Shown: positions 31,593 through 40,553 of the stretch, one piece after another
Layout of the letters: each line of letters starts with the position of its first letter
How positions within the stretch are numbered: position 1 is the stretch's first letter
DNA from: Caryophanales bacterium UBA4951
GTDB taxonomy: Bacteria > Bacillota_I > Bacilli_A > RFN20 > CAG-826
Length of the DNA stretch: 53,468 nt
Reading direction: 5' to 3'
Assembly (NCBI GenBank): GCA_002397465.1
Contig: DHAP01000011.1
Coordinates: 1-53,468, forward strand
Translations under genes and position numbers: made by a program
The notes under the pieces: generated by a model
What the model saw: only the letters and a program-made list of their open reading frames with translations
Database searches by the model: none
Told to the model about the DNA's origin: nothing

Positions 31593-31907
31593 ATGGCGAA
31601 ACAGCAAGTCCTGCGCATTCGTTTGCAGGCCTACGATCACAAGATCCTCGACTTAGCGGTCGAGAAGATCATCGACGTAGCGAAGAAAACCGGAGCGGGG
31701 GTCGTTGGTCCAATCCCTCTTCCGACGGAAAAACAGGTCTACACCGTTCTCCGCGCTACCTTCAAATACAAGGATAGCCGCGAACAGTTCGAGATCAGGA
31801 CCCACAAGAGATTGATCGACGTTGTCAATCCGACCAAAGAAACCGTCGAAGCCATCCGCAAGTTAGATTTGCCCAGCGGCGTCGACATTGACGTCACTGC
31901 GAAATAA
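31593..31907 (+). CDS. rpsJ: 30S ribosomal protein S10
   Basis: 104 residues with the S10/NusE fold: QQVLRIRLQAYDHKILD, GPIPLPTEKQVYTVLR and EQFEIRTHKRLIDV. It is also NusE, the antitermination partner. AAGGAGG lies just upstream of the ATG at 31593; an in-frame ATG at 31485 falls inside the structured leader and is rejected. First gene of the S10 cluster. Confidence 0.97.
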   Translation: MAKQQVLRIRLQAYDHKILDLAVEKIIDVAKKTGAGVVGPIPLPTEKQVYTVLRATFKYKDSREQFEIRTHKRLIDVVNPTKETVEAIRKLDLPSGVDIDVTAK

Positions 31908-31921
31908 AGGAGGACCACATC

Positions 31922-32806
31922 ATGAAATCCATTATCGGAAGAAAAATGGGCATGACTGAAGTCTTCGCCGCTGATGGGACTATGTATCCTGTCACCGTCA
32001 TCGAGGTGCTTCCTAACGTCGTCGTTAGCAAGAAGACCAAAGAGAAAGACGGCTACGAAGCCTTACAGATCGGCTATGAAGACAAGGCCGAGAGACATGC
32101 CAACAAATGCGAGATGGGCATCTACAAGAAAGCCAACATCTCACCTAAGCAGCACTTATACGAACTCAAAGGCGAAGAGATCTATGCCAAGAACGTTGGC
32201 GAGAGCTTAACCTGCGATATGTTCAAAGCCGGAGACGTCGTCGACGTCATCGGCACCACCAAGGGCCATGGTTATAGTGGCACCATCAAGAAATACGGCA
32301 ACAAGATCGGCCCGAAAGCCCACGGCAGTGGTTATCACCGCCAGATCGGCTCCTTGGCCAACAACGGCCGTTGCAACAACCGTGTCATCCCTGGCAAGAC
32401 CATGTCTGGCCACTGGGGACCGGAACAAGCTACTGTCCTTAATATCTCCGTCATCGAGAGCAACCTTGAAAAAGGCTACATCCTCGTCAAGGGTGGAGTT
32501 CCAGGACCGAAAAAGAGCATCGTCATGCTCCGCAGCGCCGTCTTGGCTCAGTTCAAGAAGCCCGTCGTCAAGGACTTGATGGACATCCCAGCCAAAGAGG
32601 CCGCTGAAAAGGCCAGCGCCGAGGCCGCCAAGAAGGCCGCCGAAGCCGCCGCCGCCGAGAAAGCCGCCGAGGAAGCGGCCAAGAAAGAAGCCGAAGAGAC
32701 TGCTAAAAAAGAAGCTGAGGCCGCTGCCTTGAAAGCCAAGGAAGACGCCGAGGCCGCCGCTAAAGTAGCTGAAGCCCCAAAGGCTGAAGAGAAGAAAGGA
32801 GAATAA
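31922..32806 (+). CDS. rplC: 50S ribosomal protein L3 with long Ala/Lys/Glu C-terminal tail
   Basis: 294 residues against the usual about 210. The L3 core (KSIIGRKMGMTEVF to about residue 215, with GHGYSGTIKKYG and KTMSGHWG) is normal. The last 75 or so residues are a low-complexity Ala/Glu/Lys run, likely helical or disordered and exposed at the ribosome surface. AAGGAGG precedes the ATG. Confidence 0.96.
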   Translation: MKSIIGRKMGMTEVFAADGTMYPVTVIEVLPNVVVSKKTKEKDGYEALQIGYEDKAERHANKCEMGIYKKANISPKQHLYELKGEEIYAKNVGESLTCDMFKAGDVVDVIGTTKGHGYSGTIKKYGNKIGPKAHGSGYHRQIGSLANNGRCNNRVIPGKTMSGHWGPEQATVLNISVIESNLEKGYILVKGGVPGPKKSIVMLRSAVLAQFKKPVVKDLMDIPAKEAAEKASAEAAKKAAEAAAAEKAAEEAAKKEAEETAKKEAEAAALKAKEDAEAAAKVAEAPKAEEKKGE

Positions 32807-32811
32807 CAACC

Positions 32812-33447
32812 ATGGCTGATACAATCACCCTACCGGTCGTTAATCTTCAAGGAACCAAGACCGGAGACGTCAAACTTTCCAAAGAGGTCTTCGGATTAAC
32901 CGAAAAGAACGAACAGGCCGTCCACGATGCCGTCTTCACACAGATGAGCAACGCCCGTCAGGCCACCGCCAAGACGAAGAAAAGACACGAAGTCGCCGGC
33001 GGAGGCAAGAAACCCTGGAAACAAAAGGGAACTGGCCGCGCTCGCGCAGGAAGCTCCCGCTCCCCATTATGGGTCGGCGGAGGCAAGGTCTTCGGACCGG
33101 ATGGCAATCAGAATTACACCGTCTCTCAGAACAAGAAGCAGCATGCCCTTGCCATGAAGACCGTGTTGTCCCAGAAAGCCGCCAAAGGCTTGATCGTCGT
33201 CGACGAGTTCAAGCTCGAAAAGATCTCCTGCAAAGATTTCAAGAAAGATCTTGAGAACATCAAGAGCGTCGGCAAGACCCTCTTGGTCGTCGATCCAGCT
33301 AACGTCAATTTGGTGAAGTCCGCTTCGAACCTCTCCAACGTTGAGTTACGCGCAGTCAACAATATCTCGGTCTACGACATCCTCAATGCCGAATACCTCG
33401 TCATTGCCAAAGAGGACGTCAAGACCCTCGAAGGAGGACTCAAATAA
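32812..33447 (+). CDS. rplD: 50S ribosomal protein L4
   Basis: 211 residues of normal length. HDAVFTQMSNARQATAKTK, KKPWKQKGTGRARAGSSRSP and the C-terminal VYDILNAEYLVIAKEDV are typical. L4 lines the exit tunnel and in some bacteria represses its own operon. Stop overlaps the rplW start by one base. Confidence 0.97.
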   Translation: MADTITLPVVNLQGTKTGDVKLSKEVFGLTEKNEQAVHDAVFTQMSNARQATAKTKKRHEVAGGGKKPWKQKGTGRARAGSSRSPLWVGGGKVFGPDGNQNYTVSQNKKQHALAMKTVLSQKAAKGLIVVDEFKLEKISCKDFKKDLENIKSVGKTLLVVDPANVNLVKSASNLSNVELRAVNNISVYDILNAEYLVIAKEDVKTLEGGLK

Positions 33448-33878
33448 TGGCTGAGGAAAAGAAAGAAGTGGTGGCCGAGAAGGCTGCCCCGAAGAAGAAA
33501 GCGGTCAAGGCTGAGAAGCCAGCCGCCAAAACCCCTGCCAAGGCGGAAGCCAAGGTCGAGGAAAAGAAAGTCGTCTTCGCCAAGCCGACCAAGCACGATT
33601 ATGAGATCGTCTACGATCCCTACATCACCGAAAAGAGCATGGCGCTCCTCCAGAACGCCAACAAAGTGACCGTCAAGGTCAGCTCCTCCGCTAGCAAAAC
33701 CGCTATCAAGGAGAGCTTCCAACGCTTGTATCAGGCTAAGGTCGTCGATGTCAAAATCGTCAACCAGCGTGCGAAGGCAAAGTCCAGAGGCGGACGTTAT
33801 CAAGGCGTCGTCTCGGGATTCAAGAAAGCGGTTGTCACCCTGGCCTCTGGCTCGGCTGTCGACCTCTTCAAAGAGTAA
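33447..33878 (+). CDS. rplW: 50S ribosomal protein L23 with basic N-terminal extension
   Basis: 143 residues against about 95 usually. Residues 1 to about 48 are a Lys/Ala/Glu extension (EEKKEVVAEKAAPKKKAVK onward); the core starts YEIVYDPYITEKSM. L23 sits at the exit tunnel and docks trigger factor and SRP, so the extension would lie near the emerging chain. Confidence 0.95.
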   Translation: MAEEKKEVVAEKAAPKKKAVKAEKPAAKTPAKAEAKVEEKKVVFAKPTKHDYEIVYDPYITEKSMALLQNANKVTVKVSSSASKTAIKESFQRLYQAKVVDVKIVNQRAKAKSRGGRYQGVVSGFKKAVVTLASGSAVDLFKE

Positions 33879-33936
33879 GGAAACACTCTTAAGGCTTATA
33901 TCCTTAATATAAAGAATCCACTATAGGAGAAAAGAA

Positions 33937-34770
33937 ATGGCAATCAAAACCTATCGCCCGTACACCAAGAGCCGTCGCGAAATGACAACTCTTAGCTACG
34001 CTGGCATCACTAAAGCCACTCCTGAAAAGTCGTTATTGGCCCCGAAGAAACATTCCGGTGGCCGCAACAACCAGGGGTGCATCACCTGCCGTCATATCGG
34101 CGGTGGCAACAAGAACCGTTACAGAATCGTTGACTTCAAGCGCCGCAAGGACAACATTCCAGCGAAAGTCAGCTCCATCGAATACGATCCGAACAGGACC
34201 GCGTTCATCTGCTTATTGACCTATGCGGATGGCGAGAAGCGCTACATCATCGCCCCACAGGAACTCAAAGTTGGCGACACCGTCATCAGCGGAACCGCCA
34301 CCGACATCAAAGTCGGCAACTGCTGCGAGCTCAAGAACATACCCGATGGCACCTTCGTGCATAACATCGAGCTTCAGCCGGGCAAAGGCGGACAGATGTG
34401 CCGCGCGGCCGGAACCAGCGCTCAGGTGCTTGGAACCGACAGCGGATACGTCATGCTCCGTTTGGCCAGCAGCGAGGTCCGCAAGGTCCTCTCCAACTGC
34501 CGCGCCACAATCGGCATCGTCGGCAACGAGGACTACAACCTAGTCAACCTCGGAACCGCCGGCAAGAAGAGACACATGGGAATTCGTCCAACCGTTCGTG
34601 GCTTCGTCATGAACCCTTGCGATCACCCTCATGGCGGCGGCGAGGGCAAATGCCCTGTCGGCCGTGACGCCCCGAGGACACCGTGGGGCAAGAAAGCCCG
34701 CGGAGTCAAGACCCGTCGCTTCAAGAAGAACAGCACCCGCCTCATCATGAGTCGGAAGAATGATAAATAA
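33937..34770 (+). CDS. rplB: 50S ribosomal protein L2
   Basis: 277 residues of normal length, with KHSGGRNNQGCITCRHIGGG, RTAFICLLTYADGEKRYI and the peptidyl-transferase-proximal HPHGGGEGKCPVGRDAPRTP. No extension. The ATG at 33937 is preceded by TAGGAG. Confidence 0.97.
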   Translation: MAIKTYRPYTKSRREMTTLSYAGITKATPEKSLLAPKKHSGGRNNQGCITCRHIGGGNKNRYRIVDFKRRKDNIPAKVSSIEYDPNRTAFICLLTYADGEKRYIIAPQELKVGDTVISGTATDIKVGNCCELKNIPDGTFVHNIELQPGKGGQMCRAAGTSAQVLGTDSGYVMLRLASSEVRKVLSNCRATIGIVGNEDYNLVNLGTAGKKRHMGIRPTVRGFVMNPCDHPHGGGEGKCPVGRDAPRTPWGKKARGVKTRRFKKNSTRLIMSRKNDK

Positions 34771-34787
34771 GGAAAGGAGATCGAACA

Positions 34788-35087
34788 ATGTCACGTTCTA
34801 GCAAAAAAGGCCCGTTCGTGGACGCCTACCTTCTCAAGAAGGTTGAGGCCATCCAGAAATCAGGCAAGAAAGAGATCATCAAAACCTGGTCTCGCCGTTC
34901 GACCATATATCCTGCCTTCGTCGAACAGACCTTCGCCGTTTACAATGGCAAAGAGCACATCACCGTCTATGTCACCGAAGACATGGTCGGCCACAAATTA
35001 GGCGAATTCGCCCCGACGAGAAACTTCTCGGGACACCACGGCAACAACATCGGCGATCAAGCCGCGACCGCTGCCGTCAAGAAATAA
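34788..35087 (+). CDS. rpsS: 30S ribosomal protein S19
   Basis: 99 residues with SRSSKKGPFVDAYLLKKVE, IKTWSRRSTIYPAFVEQTF and GHKLGEFAPTRNFSGH. Normal length. GGAAAGGAG lies before the ATG. Confidence 0.97.
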   Translation: MSRSSKKGPFVDAYLLKKVEAIQKSGKKEIIKTWSRRSTIYPAFVEQTFAVYNGKEHITVYVTEDMVGHKLGEFAPTRNFSGHHGNNIGDQAATAAVKK

Positions 35088-35100
35088 GGAGTGAGCAATT

Positions 35101-35604
35101 ATGGCAGAAACAAAGAAAACCGTGAAAGCCGCCCCTAAGAAAGCGGCCGTCAAAAAGGAAGCCCCGAAGAAAGAGGCCCCGAAGAAGGAAGAAGTCAAAG
35201 CCGAGCCAGTCAAAGAGACCAAGAAAACCAAGGCGAAAGCCGAGGTCGTCCCTGAGAAGCCGCTCGTCAAAGAAGCTTCAGCCTTCGCCCGTGACGTCAG
35301 AGTCACCCCGCGTAAAATCCGCTTAGTGGTGGATCTTGTCCGCGGCAAAAACGTCAATGAGGCCCTTGCGATGTTAGCAAGAGTCAACCGCGCCGCCAGC
35401 GCCCCGGTCATCAAATTGATCAAGAGCGCCGCCGCCAACGCGACCAACAACTTTGGCCTTGACGGAGACAAGTTATACGTCGCCATGATCCAGGCCAGCG
35501 ATGGCATCAGGATGAAGAGATTCGAGCCACGTGGAAAAGGTTCCTCGTCCCCGATAATCAAGCGCACCGCGAATATCCGCGTGCTCGTGAAGGAAAGGGA
35601 ATAA
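35101..35604 (+). CDS. rplV: 50S ribosomal protein L22 with basic N-terminal extension
   Basis: 167 residues against about 112. The first 55-60 residues are Lys/Ala/Pro/Glu-rich (AETKKTVKAAPKKAAVKKE onward); the core begins SAFARDVRVTPRKIRLVVDL. The first 23 bases of the gene are identical to those of rplE, suggesting the tails share an origin. Confidence 0.95.
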   Translation: MAETKKTVKAAPKKAAVKKEAPKKEAPKKEEVKAEPVKETKKTKAKAEVVPEKPLVKEASAFARDVRVTPRKIRLVVDLVRGKNVNEALAMLARVNRAASAPVIKLIKSAAANATNNFGLDGDKLYVAMIQASDGIRMKRFEPRGKGSSSPIIKRTANIRVLVKERE

Positions 35605-35616
35605 GGAGGTAAAACA

Positions 35617-36342
35617 ATGGGTCAGAAAATCAATGCCGTCGGATTCCGTATCGGAGTTAACCGCGGCTGGGAGGCCAACTGGTTTGCCTCTAAAAAAGAC
35701 TATGCAAGATTCCTTGGCGAGGATATCGCCATCCGCAAATACCTTGAGCCAAAGCTTAAGGATGCCATGGTCTCGCACATCGATATTTCCAGGGAAAAGA
35801 GCGATAACGGCTACAAAGTCATCGTCACCGCTTACGTCGCCCGTCCGGGCGTCGTGATCGGACAGGACGGCGCCAACATCGCCGCCATCCGCAAAGGACT
35901 TGGAAAAGTCGTCAAGACCGGAGACTTACGCATCGACGTCGTCGAGGTCAAGAACCCCGATTTGGACGCCACTCTCATCGGCAAATGGATCGCTTCGGAA
36001 CTCGAGAACCGTCAGTCCTTCCGTTCCACTCAGAAGAAAGCCATCCAAAGGATGAGAAAAGCCGGAGCCATCGGCTGCCGCACTCAGTGCCAAGGCCGCT
36101 TGGGCGGAGCTGAAATCGCCCGCCGTGAAGGATACAAAGAGGGCGTCGTACCTCTCGAGACCCTTCGCGCCGACATCGACTACGCCACCGTTCCCGCCGC
36201 GACCGCTTATGGCCGCATCGGCGTGAAAGTCTGGATTTGCCGCAGCGCCAACTCCATCGCCAAGAAAGACGATGAAAAGGGTGCCAATGACGTGAAGAAA
36301 GCTGAAGGAGGTAATGACAATGCTTCAACCAAAGCGCGTTAA
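35617..36342 (+). CDS. rpsC: 30S ribosomal protein S3
   Basis: 241 residues: GQKINAVGFRIGVNRGW, the KH domain around ARPGVVIGQDGANIAAIRKG, and GAIGCRTQCQGRLGGAEIAR. The C-terminus adds a short charged run that overlaps the start of rplP by 23 bases. Confidence 0.97.
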   Translation: MGQKINAVGFRIGVNRGWEANWFASKKDYARFLGEDIAIRKYLEPKLKDAMVSHIDISREKSDNGYKVIVTAYVARPGVVIGQDGANIAAIRKGLGKVVKTGDLRIDVVEVKNPDLDATLIGKWIASELENRQSFRSTQKKAIQRMRKAGAIGCRTQCQGRLGGAEIARREGYKEGVVPLETLRADIDYATVPAATAYGRIGVKVWICRSANSIAKKDDEKGANDVKKAEGGNDNASTKAR

Positions 36343-36928
36343 ATACCGCCGTCCGCATGGCTTAAGCTACGAAGGTGTCGCCTCCAAAGGCAACAACGTC
36401 GACTTCGGCGAATACGGACTCCAAGCCCAAGAGGGCGCCTATATCACCGACCATCAGATCGAATCAGCCCGTATCGTCTTAGCCCGTTATACCGACAGGG
36501 CTGGCAAGATATGGATCAGGATCTTCCCGCATATGGCGAAGACCAAGAAGCCGGCCGAAGTCCGTATGGGCTCTGGCAAAGGCAATCCTGAAGGATGGGT
36601 CGCAGTCGTCAAGAAGAACCGCATGCTCTTCGAGATCGGAGGCATCCCTGATGCCATTGCCATCGAAGCTTTGCACCAAGCGGGCTTCAAACTTCCGGTT
36701 CTCACCAAAGTGGTGAAGAGGACCAAGGCCCTCTCCGAAGAAGAGAAGATCAAGATGGAAGCCCAGCACGAATCCTCACTCGAGGAGATCGAGGCTGAGG
36801 ACGCCATCGAGAAGACCACCGTTTCCGACACTGGCAATGAGACTCCAGCCGCCGATGGGACAACCCCAGCCGACGGAACTGCCCCAGCCGCCACGCCGGA
36901 TACCAAGAAAGTTGAGGAGAAGAAGTAA
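36320..36928 (+). CDS. rplP: 50S ribosomal protein L16 with acidic C-terminal extension
   Basis: 202 residues against about 140. The core (MLQPKRVKYRRPHG, HMAKTKKPAEVRMGSGKG) is normal. The last 60 residues are acidic and then Ala/Pro/Thr-rich, ending in Lys/Glu. The ATG at 36320 is eight bases from GGAGG; the one at 36314 is only two away and is rejected. Confidence 0.95.
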   Translation: MLQPKRVKYRRPHGLSYEGVASKGNNVDFGEYGLQAQEGAYITDHQIESARIVLARYTDRAGKIWIRIFPHMAKTKKPAEVRMGSGKGNPEGWVAVVKKNRMLFEIGGIPDAIAIEALHQAGFKLPVLTKVVKRTKALSEEEKIKMEAQHESSLEEIEAEDAIEKTTVSDTGNETPAADGTTPADGTAPAATPDTKKVEEKK

Positions 36929-36930
36929 CC

Positions 36931-37143
36931 ATGGATATCAAAGAATTCAGGGCGCTCTCCCCGAAAGAGCTCGACGAGAAACTCGCCGAACTCCGCCAGA
37001 AGCAATTTGAGCTCTCCCGCCAGAAAGCGGTAGGGCAGCTCGAGCACCCAGACGACGTCCGTGGCATTCGCAAGGACATCGCCAAAGCCGAGACCGTGAA
37101 ACATGAGCGTGAGCTCCAAATCGCGGTTCCGGAGAAGAAATAA
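36931..37143 (+). CDS. rpmC: 50S ribosomal protein L29
   Basis: 70 residues, two long helices: EFRALSPKELDEKLAELRQK and EHPDDVRGIRKDIAKAETV. Normal length. Its ribosome site lies within the end of rplP (GAGGAGAAG). Confidence 0.95.
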   Translation: MDIKEFRALSPKELDEKLAELRQKQFELSRQKAVGQLEHPDDVRGIRKDIAKAETVKHERELQIAVPEKK

Positions 37144-37161
37144 GGAAAGGAGACTCAACAC

Positions 37162-37548
37162 ATGGAAAGAAATACCAGGACGAGCTTCCAAGGCATCGTC
37201 ACATCAATCAAGATGAACAAGACCATCGCGGTCACCGTTTCTACTAAGCGTAACGATCCCCTTTATGCGAAGAGGGTCGGCTACTCCAAAAAGTACTACG
37301 CCCATGATGAGGAGAACATCGCCAAGGTCGGCGATCTTGTCACCATTATGTCCTGCCGTCCAATCAGCAAGACCAAAAGATTCCGTCTCGTGAGCGTCGA
37401 TGCCCACGCCATCGGAAGCCAAACAACCGCCGAAGTCGAAGCTAAGCTCGAAGAGAAGGAAGGCTCCAAAGAGGAAGTCGCCCCAACCGAGAAGAAAGCC
37501 GAGACCGAGGAGAAACCCGCCGCCGAGAGCGTCGCGGAAAAGAAATAA
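37162..37548 (+). CDS. rpsQ: 30S ribosomal protein S17 with C-terminal extension
   Basis: 128 residues against about 85. Core: TSFQGIVTSIKMNKTIAVTV, GDLVTIMSCRPISKTKRFRL. Residues from about 85 on are Glu/Lys/Ala-rich. GGAAAGGAG precedes the ATG. Confidence 0.95.
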   Translation: MERNTRTSFQGIVTSIKMNKTIAVTVSTKRNDPLYAKRVGYSKKYYAHDEENIAKVGDLVTIMSCRPISKTKRFRLVSVDAHAIGSQTTAEVEAKLEEKEGSKEEVAPTEKKAETEEKPAAESVAEKK

Positions 37549-37560
37549 GGAGAAGCCAAG

Positions 37561-37929
37561 ATGGTTCAGAATGAAACAAATCTGGTCGTCGCTGACAACT
37601 CCGGCGCCCGTGTGGTCCGTGTCTTCCGTCAAATCGGAGGCAGCCACAAAAAGTCTTCCACTCTCGGAGACATCGTCACCTGCGCGGTGAAGGATGCCGC
37701 CCCGAATGCCAAAATCAAAAAAGGCCAAGTCGTCAAAGGCATCATCGTGAGAGTCAAAAGAGCCGTCATCCGCAAGGATGGCTCCTCCATCAGCTTCGAC
37801 GACAATGCCGTCGTCCTCATCGACGGTGACGGCAACCCACTCGGAACCCGTGTCTTCGGACCGGTTGCCCGTGAACTTCGTGACAAGGGATATATGAAGA
37901 TTATCTCTTTGGCCATCGAGGTCTTATAA
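37561..37929 (+). CDS. rplN: 50S ribosomal protein L14
   Basis: 122 residues, normal length: VADNSGARVVRVFRQIGG, IIVRVKRAVIRKDGSSI and GTRVFGPVARELRDKGYMKI. No extension. Confidence 0.97.
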   Translation: MVQNETNLVVADNSGARVVRVFRQIGGSHKKSSTLGDIVTCAVKDAAPNAKIKKGQVVKGIIVRVKRAVIRKDGSSISFDDNAVVLIDGDGNPLGTRVFGPVARELRDKGYMKIISLAIEVL

Positions 37930-37941
37930 GGAGAAATGAGC

Positions 37942-38250
37942 ATGAATATCAAAAAAGGCGATAAAGTGATCGTTCTCTCCGGGGACGACAAAGGAAAGGT
38001 CGGAGTGGTCCAGAAGGCCTACCCCGAACTCAACAAAGTCGTCGTCGAGGGCGTGAACGTCCACAAAAAGCACAAGAAGCCGACCCAGTCGACTCCTGAG
38101 GGCAGCGTGTTGGACATCTATGTCCCATTCGACGCCAGCAAGGTCGCGTTGATCGACCCGAAGAGCAAGAAAGCCACCCGCGTCCACCACAAAGTGGTCA
38201 ACGGAAAAAAGACCCGCGTCAGCAATTCTGGCGAGAGCCTTGACAAATAG
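37942..38250 (+). CDS. rplX: 50S ribosomal protein L24
   Basis: 102 residues with the KOW motif (KGDKVIVLSGDDKGKVGVV). The ATG at 37942 lies eight bases from AAGGAG; another in frame at 37936 is only two bases from it and is rejected. Confidence 0.95.
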   Translation: MNIKKGDKVIVLSGDDKGKVGVVQKAYPELNKVVVEGVNVHKKHKKPTQSTPEGSVLDIYVPFDASKVALIDPKSKKATRVHHKVVNGKKTRVSNSGESLDK

Positions 38251-38264
38251 GAGGAATAACGATT

Positions 38265-38969
38265 ATGGCAGAAACAAAGAAAACCGTAGCCGCTAAAGCC
38301 GCTCCTAAGAAAGTGGCGCCGGCGAAAAAAGAGGCGGCTCCGAAAGCCGTCAAAGAAGCGGCCCCAAAGGCCGTGAAAGAGACCGCTCCGAAAGCCGCCA
38401 AGGCCAAGGCCGTCTCATCCGACAGCTATCAAAACCGTCTCATCAAGAAGTACAAAGAGGAAGTCGTGCCGGCGATGGTGAAGAAATTCAACTACTCGAC
38501 CGTCATGCAAGCCCCGCGTCTTGAGAAGATCGTCATCAATATCGGCGTCGGCGATGCCACCCAAAACAGCAAAGCCCTCGACGACAGCGTCGCTGAGCTC
38601 ACAACCATCACCGGACAGCATCCGGTCACCACAAAAGCCAAAAAGTCCATCGCGACCTTCAAGGTCCGTGAGGGACAGGAGATCGGCTGCAAAGTCACTC
38701 TCCGCGGCTTACGCATGTATGAGTTCTTCGACAAACTCGTTTCCATCTCTCTCCCACGTGTCCGCGATTTCCGCGGCGTGAGCAAGAACGCCTTCGACGG
38801 CCATGGCAATTACACCTTGGGCGTCAAAGAGCAGCTTATCTTCCCAGAGATCGATTACGACAAGGTCAGCAAGATCCGCGGCATGGACATCGTCATTGTC
38901 ACTACTGCCGGTTCTGATGAGGAAGCCTACAGCTTCTTACAGCTGATGGGCATGCCCTTCAGGAAGTAA
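38265..38969 (+). CDS. rplE: 50S ribosomal protein L5 with basic N-terminal extension
   Basis: 234 residues against about 180. Residues 1 to about 50 are Lys/Ala/Pro repeats (PKAVKEAAPKAVKETAPKAA); the core starts YQNRLIKKYKEEVVPAM and includes EKIVINIGVGDA. The N-terminus MAETKKTV is shared with L22. Confidence 0.95.
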   Translation: MAETKKTVAAKAAPKKVAPAKKEAAPKAVKEAAPKAVKETAPKAAKAKAVSSDSYQNRLIKKYKEEVVPAMVKKFNYSTVMQAPRLEKIVINIGVGDATQNSKALDDSVAELTTITGQHPVTTKAKKSIATFKVREGQEIGCKVTLRGLRMYEFFDKLVSISLPRVRDFRGVSKNAFDGHGNYTLGVKEQLIFPEIDYDKVSKIRGMDIVIVTTAGSDEEAYSFLQLMGMPFRK

Positions 38970-38983
38970 GCGAGGAAATAACA

Positions 38984-39169
38984 ATGGCAAAAACAAGTTT
39001 GAAGATCAAAGCCTCGAGAGCCCAAAAGTTCTCGACCCGCGAATACAACCGCTGCCAACGCTGCGGTCGTCCGCACGGCGTCGTCCGTAAATTCGGATTA
39101 TGCCGTATCTGCCTCCGTGAGTTAGCTCACAAAGGCGAAATCCCTGGCATGAAGAAGGCCAGCTGGTAA
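38984..39169 (+). CDS. rpsZ: 30S ribosomal protein S14, zinc-binding type
   Basis: 61 residues with CQRCGRPHG and CRICLREL, the C+ (type Z) zinc form. The short Zn form is the usual one in the Bacilli spc cluster. Confidence 0.96.
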   Translation: MAKTSLKIKASRAQKFSTREYNRCQRCGRPHGVVRKFGLCRICLRELAHKGEIPGMKKASW

Positions 39170-39188
39170 GGAAAGGAGAACACACAAC

Positions 39189-39584
39189 ATGAACGCAGAT
39201 CCAATCGCAGACATGCTCACCCGCATCCGTAATGCCAACGCCTTACGCTACGAGAGTGTCTCCATGCCTTATAGCAAGATGAAAGGCGAAATCGCCAAGA
39301 TCCTCAAGGACCAAGGCTACATCGTCGACTTCCTCGCTGAGGGAGAAGGGGCCCAGAAGAGCCTCACCCTCACCCTTAAATACGGCGCTAACGGCGAACG
39401 CGTCATCTCGGGGTTAAAGAGAATCAGCAAACCGGGCCTTCGCGTCACGGTCGAAGCTGACAGATTGCCAAGAGTCCTTCGTGGCTTAGGCATCGCCATC
39501 ATATCCACCAGCAAAGGCGTCCTCACCGATTCCGCGGCCCGCAAGCTCAAGATCGGCGGAGAAGTCATCTGCTACGTCTGGTAA
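39189..39584 (+). CDS. rpsH: 30S ribosomal protein S8
   Basis: 131 residues: DPIADMLTRIRNANALRYES at the start and the C-terminal ISTSKGVLTDSAARK. Normal length. GGAAAGGAG precedes the ATG. Confidence 0.97.
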   Translation: MNADPIADMLTRIRNANALRYESVSMPYSKMKGEIAKILKDQGYIVDFLAEGEGAQKSLTLTLKYGANGERVISGLKRISKPGLRVTVEADRLPRVLRGLGIAIISTSKGVLTDSAARKLKIGGEVICYVW

Positions 39585-39604
39585 AAAAAGGAGAAGAGAA
39601 CAAT

Positions 39605-40171
39605 ATGTCACGTCTTGGATTCAAACCCATCTCTCTTCCAGAAGGCGTCACTCTCACGTTAAGTGAGAAGGTCGCGACCGTCAAAGGTGCCAAAGGCGAA
39701 GTAAGCGTCCTGCTTCCGCAGGATGTCAGCGTCGAGGTCAAAGACGGAACTGTCTCACTCAAGATCAAACAGGTCGAGGACATGAGACAGGCCAACATGA
39801 ATGAGGGGACCCTTGCGGCCAACCTCAAGAACGCCTTCCATGGCGTCAGCGTTGGCTGGAAGAAGGAATTAGAAGTCGCCGGTACCGGTTACCGTGCCTC
39901 CATGAAAGGCAAAACCGTCAGCATGTTCCTTGGCTACTCCCACGATGTCAACATCGATCCAGTTGGCCAATACACCAAAATCAGCACTCCCGACGAGACT
40001 CACATCGTCGTCGAGGGATGCGATAAGCAAGAAGTTGGCCAGACGGCCGCTCTCATCTATGACAGCCACCGTCCTGACGTCTATGGCAACAAAGGCGTTC
40101 ACTTCAAGGGCCAGCATATGATCAAGAAAGTCGGCAAGCGCGCTGCGGCGGCTGCTCCGGCTAAGAAGTAA
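39605..40171 (+). CDS. rplF: 50S ribosomal protein L6
   Basis: 188 residues: SRLGFKPISLPEGVTLTLSE at the start, then VEVAGTGYRAS-like ELEVAGTGYRASMKG, and HVKGK-like HFKGQHMIKKVGKR near the end. A short Ala/Lys tail (AAAAAPAKK) closes it. Confidence 0.97.
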   Translation: MSRLGFKPISLPEGVTLTLSEKVATVKGAKGEVSVLLPQDVSVEVKDGTVSLKIKQVEDMRQANMNEGTLAANLKNAFHGVSVGWKKELEVAGTGYRASMKGKTVSMFLGYSHDVNIDPVGQYTKISTPDETHIVVEGCDKQEVGQTAALIYDSHRPDVYGNKGVHFKGQHMIKKVGKRAAAAAPAKK

Positions 40172-40184
40172 GGAGGATTGACAC

Positions 40185-40541
40185 ATGATTCAAAAAGAAT
40201 CCCGCAATAGCGTTCGCGAGCGTCGTCACGCCCGTGTCCGCGACAGAGTTTCCGGCACTGCCGAAACCCCGCGTTTGGTCGTCTTCCGCTCCAACAAGAA
40301 CATCGAAGCCCAAATCATCGATGACGTCAAAGGCGTCACGTTGTGCGCTTCCTCCTCGGCCGCTCTTAAGATCAAGAACGGCGGAAATTGCGAAGGTGCT
40401 GCCCTAGTCGGCAAAGACCTCGCTGAAAAAGCCGTCAAAAAAGGCATCAAAGCGGTCGTCTTCGACCGTGGTGGCTACCAATATCATGGCAGAGTCGCCG
40501 CCTTGGCTGACGCCGCGAGGAAAGGAGGGCTCCTCTTCTAA
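40185..40541 (+). CDS. rplR: 50S ribosomal protein L18
   Basis: 118 residues: RERRHARVRDRVSGTAETPR, LVVFRSNKNIEAQII and the C-terminal FDRGGYQYHGRVAALADAAR. Binds 5S rRNA. Normal length. Confidence 0.97.
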   Translation: MIQKESRNSVRERRHARVRDRVSGTAETPRLVVFRSNKNIEAQIIDDVKGVTLCASSSAALKIKNGGNCEGAALVGKDLAEKAVKKGIKAVVFDRGGYQYHGRVAALADAARKGGLLF

Positions 40542-40553
40542 GGAGAAACCAAC

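Noticed and set aside
32207..32824. 205-codon minus-strand frame opposite L3
   Set aside because: Gly/Phe/Leu runs are the reverse reading of the Ala/Glu/Lys tail.
36487..37191. 234-codon minus-strand frame opposite L16, L29 and S17
   Set aside because: Antisense to conserved ribosomal genes; no domain seen.
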